A DNA stretch of 64,000 nt from Ectothiorhodospiraceae bacterium WFHF3C12 (lineage in GTDB: Bacteria; Pseudomonadota; Gammaproteobacteria; Nitrococcales; Nitrococcaceae). The notes below the pieces were generated by a model. The model saw only the letters and a list, made by a program, of their open reading frames with translations. It made no database searches and was not told where the DNA came from. Position numbers and translations under genes: made by a program. This document shows, piece by piece, positions 62,071 through 64,000 of the stretch; positions within the stretch are counted from its first letter, which is position 1, and each line of letters begins with the position of its first letter. The DNA lies in contig JACDUA010000007.1 in the NCBI GenBank assembly GCA_013519935.1, positions 1 to 64,000 of the forward strand, given 5' to 3'.

Positions 62071-62082
62071 GTGTACGTACAC
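62071..62082. promoter_or_regulatory. MarR-type operator, site 3 (upstream of the second lysR)
   Basis: GTGTACGTACAC, a perfect 12-bp palindrome with the same GTGTA/TACAC arms as site 2, again ending in TACACT, 128 bp upstream of the lysR start. Confidence 0.5.
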
Positions 62083-62209
62083 TAATCCGGAGTGATCATT
62101 CGCGGCCCTTCGGCGGGATTGCGGCGCCGCCAGGGTGTTGGAATGGCCCCGGGGTTTGGCGGCCGGCGCAAAGCTCCCGGCGCCCCGCCCGGGCAAGTCG
62201 GGGGAAAAC

Positions 62210-63118
62210 ATGAGCAAGTCCAGGGTACGTCTGCCTCCCCTAGACGGCGTTCGCGGATTCGTGGCCGTGGGGCGGCGCATGAGCGTGACGCTCGCCGCTC
62301 AGGACCTGTTTCTGACCCAGTCCGCGGTCAGCCGCAAGGTGCGCAATCTGGAACAGATCTTGGGCTGCCAGCTGCTGGTGCGGGGGCATCGCTCGGTGGA
62401 TCTCACCCCCGAGGGCGAGCAGCTGTTCCGTGTGGCCGACGCCGCTATAGCTCAGCTCGAAGACGTCCTCGCCAAGCTGGCCCGGGCGAAGGTACGCGAC
62501 GTGGTCACCGTCACTGCCAGCATCGGCGTGGCGGGTTTGTGGCTGCTGCCCCGCCTGGGTGGATTGCAGGCGACCATGCCGGGCGTGAACGTGCGGGTCA
62601 TGGCGGAGAACAGAACGGTGGACCTGCGTGGCGAGGGCGTGGACCTGGCGGTGCGCTACTGCGCGGAAAGGGATACACCCCCCGGAGCAGTTCGGCTATT
62701 CGGGGAGAGGACCGTGCCGGTCGTTCATCCCTCACTGGACGTCAGGGCCCTGGACGCGGACACCCTGCCGGAGTTGGTGCTGCTGGAGTTCGACGATCCC
62801 GGCCGGCCGTGGCTGCAATGGTCGGAGCAGCTCAATGCGGCGGGTCTCGGGGGCGTGGAGCCAAAGGGCATCGTGCGCTTCAACCAGTACGATCAGGTCA
62901 TCCACGCCGCCGTCGCCGGGCAGGGCGTCGCGCTCGGGCGGGAGGCGCTCATCGGTCCCATGATCGCGGATGGCCGGCTCTCGACATTGGCCTGGGATGG
63001 ACCAGCGGCGGCAACAGACCATGCCTACTGGCTCGTACAGGCCGACTCGCAGCCGCGGCGCGAGGTCGCCGCCGTGCGGGACTGGATTCTGCAGCAGGCC
63101 GCGGAGCCGGGAGTCTAG
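62210..63118 (+). CDS. LysR-family regulator (GcvA-like)
   Basis: 302 residues. The HTH region is LPPLDGVRGFVAVGRRMSVTLAAQDLFLTQSAVSRKVRNLEQILGCQLLVRGHRSVDLTPEGEQLF, of the GcvA-like group, followed by an effector domain (VNVRVMAENRTVDLRGEGVDLAVRYC; ALGREALIGPMIADGRL). ATG 62210 with GGGGGA upstream replaces the longer track start. It lies between the hydratase and isomerase genes and may control the latter, 58 bp downstream. Confidence 0.9.
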   Translation: MSKSRVRLPPLDGVRGFVAVGRRMSVTLAAQDLFLTQSAVSRKVRNLEQILGCQLLVRGHRSVDLTPEGEQLFRVADAAIAQLEDVLAKLARAKVRDVVTVTASIGVAGLWLLPRLGGLQATMPGVNVRVMAENRTVDLRGEGVDLAVRYCAERDTPPGAVRLFGERTVPVVHPSLDVRALDADTLPELVLLEFDDPGRPWLQWSEQLNAAGLGGVEPKGIVRFNQYDQVIHAAVAGQGVALGREALIGPMIADGRLSTLAWDGPAAATDHAYWLVQADSQPRREVAAVRDWILQQAAEPGV

Positions 63119-63176
63119 CCGTCGGGTCGCATTGCCGCCCATTCCAGCCACCGCGGGCGGCATAGTGGAGGCCACC

Positions 63177-63815
63177 ATGAACCGCGTCATTCCCGCCGAC
63201 AACGGCCACTTCGGGCCTGCGCCAGGCCTCGAAATCTGGTTCGACTTCGGCAGCAACTACAGCTACCTGAGCGTGCTCCGGATCGAGGAGGCGGCGCGCG
63301 CCACGGGCGTTAATGTGGAGTGGCGGCCGTTTCTGCTGGGGCCGGTCTTCCGGGACCTGGGATGGAGTACGTCGCCGTTGCTGGCCCACGATGCAAAGGC
63401 GCGTTACGTCTGGCGCGACATGGAGCGCCAGGCCGCCAGGCATAACCTGCCCTGGACCAGGCCTTCCCGTTTTCCCCGCAGCTCCGTATTGCCCGCCCGC
63501 GTGGCCCTCATCGGCGCTGACCAGTGGTGGGCCGGCGACTTCTGCCGGCGCGTCATGCGGCAGAACTTCGTCGAGGACAGGGACATCGACAGTCCCGAAC
63601 CGGTCAGTGAGGCGTTGGAGGGGCTGGGGCTGGACTCCGCCCGGATTCTCGCGGAGGCGAACTCGGCGGACGTCAAGGCGCGCTTGCAGGCCCGGACTGA
63701 AGAAGCCCAGCGTCGCGGTGTGTTCGGCGCGCCGACGTTTTTCTGTGGTCCCGAGATGTTCTGGGGCAACGACCGGCTGGATGAAGCGATGGAATGGGCC
63801 GCTGCATCGACCTGA
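63177..63815 (+). CDS. 2-hydroxychromene-2-carboxylate isomerase-like protein (DsbA/GST-kappa fold)
   Basis: 212 residues. The family start IWFDFGSNYSYLSVLRIEEAAR has the glutathione-activating Ser26 in DFGSNYSY, followed by WRPFLLGPVF and the thioredoxin-fold end FGAPTFFCGPEMFWGNDRLDEA. The family isomerises a ring-opened intermediate of naphthalene/polyaromatic breakdown with glutathione. Relatives in non-degraders have other roles. It follows the LysR gene on the same strand. Confidence 0.9.
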   Translation: MNRVIPADNGHFGPAPGLEIWFDFGSNYSYLSVLRIEEAARATGVNVEWRPFLLGPVFRDLGWSTSPLLAHDAKARYVWRDMERQAARHNLPWTRPSRFPRSSVLPARVALIGADQWWAGDFCRRVMRQNFVEDRDIDSPEPVSEALEGLGLDSARILAEANSADVKARLQARTEEAQRRGVFGAPTFFCGPEMFWGNDRLDEAMEWAAAST

Positions 63816-64000
63816 TCTTTACAGGTGTCTGTCTTGAGTTTGTAGAGGGAGATGCCCGCCCGAGTCGGCACGAGCGTCCACCCCCGAAGCCTCGGGCGTA
63901 CTCGCACTCCAGGGCCCGCCAGGCGAACTCGCGCGGATGGCCGACCGCGCGGGCAGGACAGATCAATCTGCCATTGAGCTTGACATGAGACCTAACCTGG
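63816..64000. other. Unassigned window end
   Basis: 185 bp after the isomerase gene. A minus-strand frame is open from the window edge, and a plus-strand ATG at 63937 opens a frame running out of the window, but neither shows a recognisable domain or Shine-Dalgarno. It could be the flank of a mobile element or the next gene. Confidence 0.25.

Overview
The window is one continuous piece of a high-GC bacterial chromosome. It has dense coding, short intergenic gaps, many ATGA stop/start overlaps, GTG and TTG starts, and clear Shine-Dalgarno sequences. The gene content points to a gammaproteobacterium: paired Slp lipoproteins, FadI/FadJ, full-length MetH, a SlyD-type FKBP, LivKHMGF, YdcF, and REP repeats with a RAYT gene. 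The hydrogenase maturation genes, alkane/fatty-acid and aromatic-type catabolism and PilZ proteins would suit a free-living, halophilic or purple-sulfur-related lineage such as Ectothiorhodospiraceae. That placement is an inference from gene content only. I saw no tRNA, rRNA, CRISPR array, prophage or complete insertion sequence.

Layout. 1-3 kb: the end of a [NiFe]-hydrogenase maturation operon, hypF(partial)-hypC-hypD-hypE. 3-5 kb: small envelope and stress proteins (coiled-coil protein, two Slp lipoproteins, zinc-ribbon membrane protein). 5-11 kb: a GNAT/SDR pair, a small Popeye-like membrane protein, an AurF-like diiron protein, a hybrid histidine kinase and an OmpR-type response regulator. 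11-16 kb: a GntR/FCD repressor divergent from fadI-fadJ, with two matching dyad operators between them, then dodecin. 16-25 kb: methyltransferase, DUF2189 protein, two CPBP proteases, thioesterase, a DUF3565-YdcF fusion, isochorismatase-like hydrolase, a beta-barrel, a DUF2892/ArsR divergent pair, SlyD-like FKBP, two PilZ-type proteins and a GFA protein. 25-34 kb: EamA transporter, an orphan terminator or sRNA candidate, a RAYT, corA-uppP-crcB, an NlpC/P60 lipoprotein and metH. 34-40 kb: a lipid kinase, an amidoligase plus class-I glutamine-amidotransferase pair, a PfpI/DJ-1 protein and a large acidic lipoprotein. 40-48 kb: an RND pump with its adaptor, a P2-type cation ATPase, then about 750 bp of repeats.

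48-58 kb is the most interesting metabolic block. It holds a FAH-family hydrolase and a LysR regulator, followed by an apparent eight-gene unit: substrate-binding protein, two permeases, two ATPases, aldehyde dehydrogenase, aspartate-dehydrogenase-like enzyme and a CnbZ (2-amino-5-chloromuconate deaminase)-like protein. It reads as an uptake and degradation route for an unidentified nitrogen-containing organic acid. 58-64 kb: OsmC, MarR, alpha/beta hydrolase, enoyl-CoA hydratase, LysR and a 2-hydroxychromene-2-carboxylate isomerase-like protein. Three GTGTA..TACAC-type palindromes sit at the promoters here and suggest one MarR regulon.

Repeats are a theme. REP-like hairpins occur near 18.9, 30.3, 40.0, 47.7-48.1 and 58.5 kb. 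A RAYT is present at 26.6 kb, but its expected catalytic tyrosine position reads Asp. A 97-bp tandem repeat, a MITE-like 252-bp element and a two-part repeat shared by the 40 kb and 58 kb gaps are also described. All functions are read from sequence by recognition; no database search was run.
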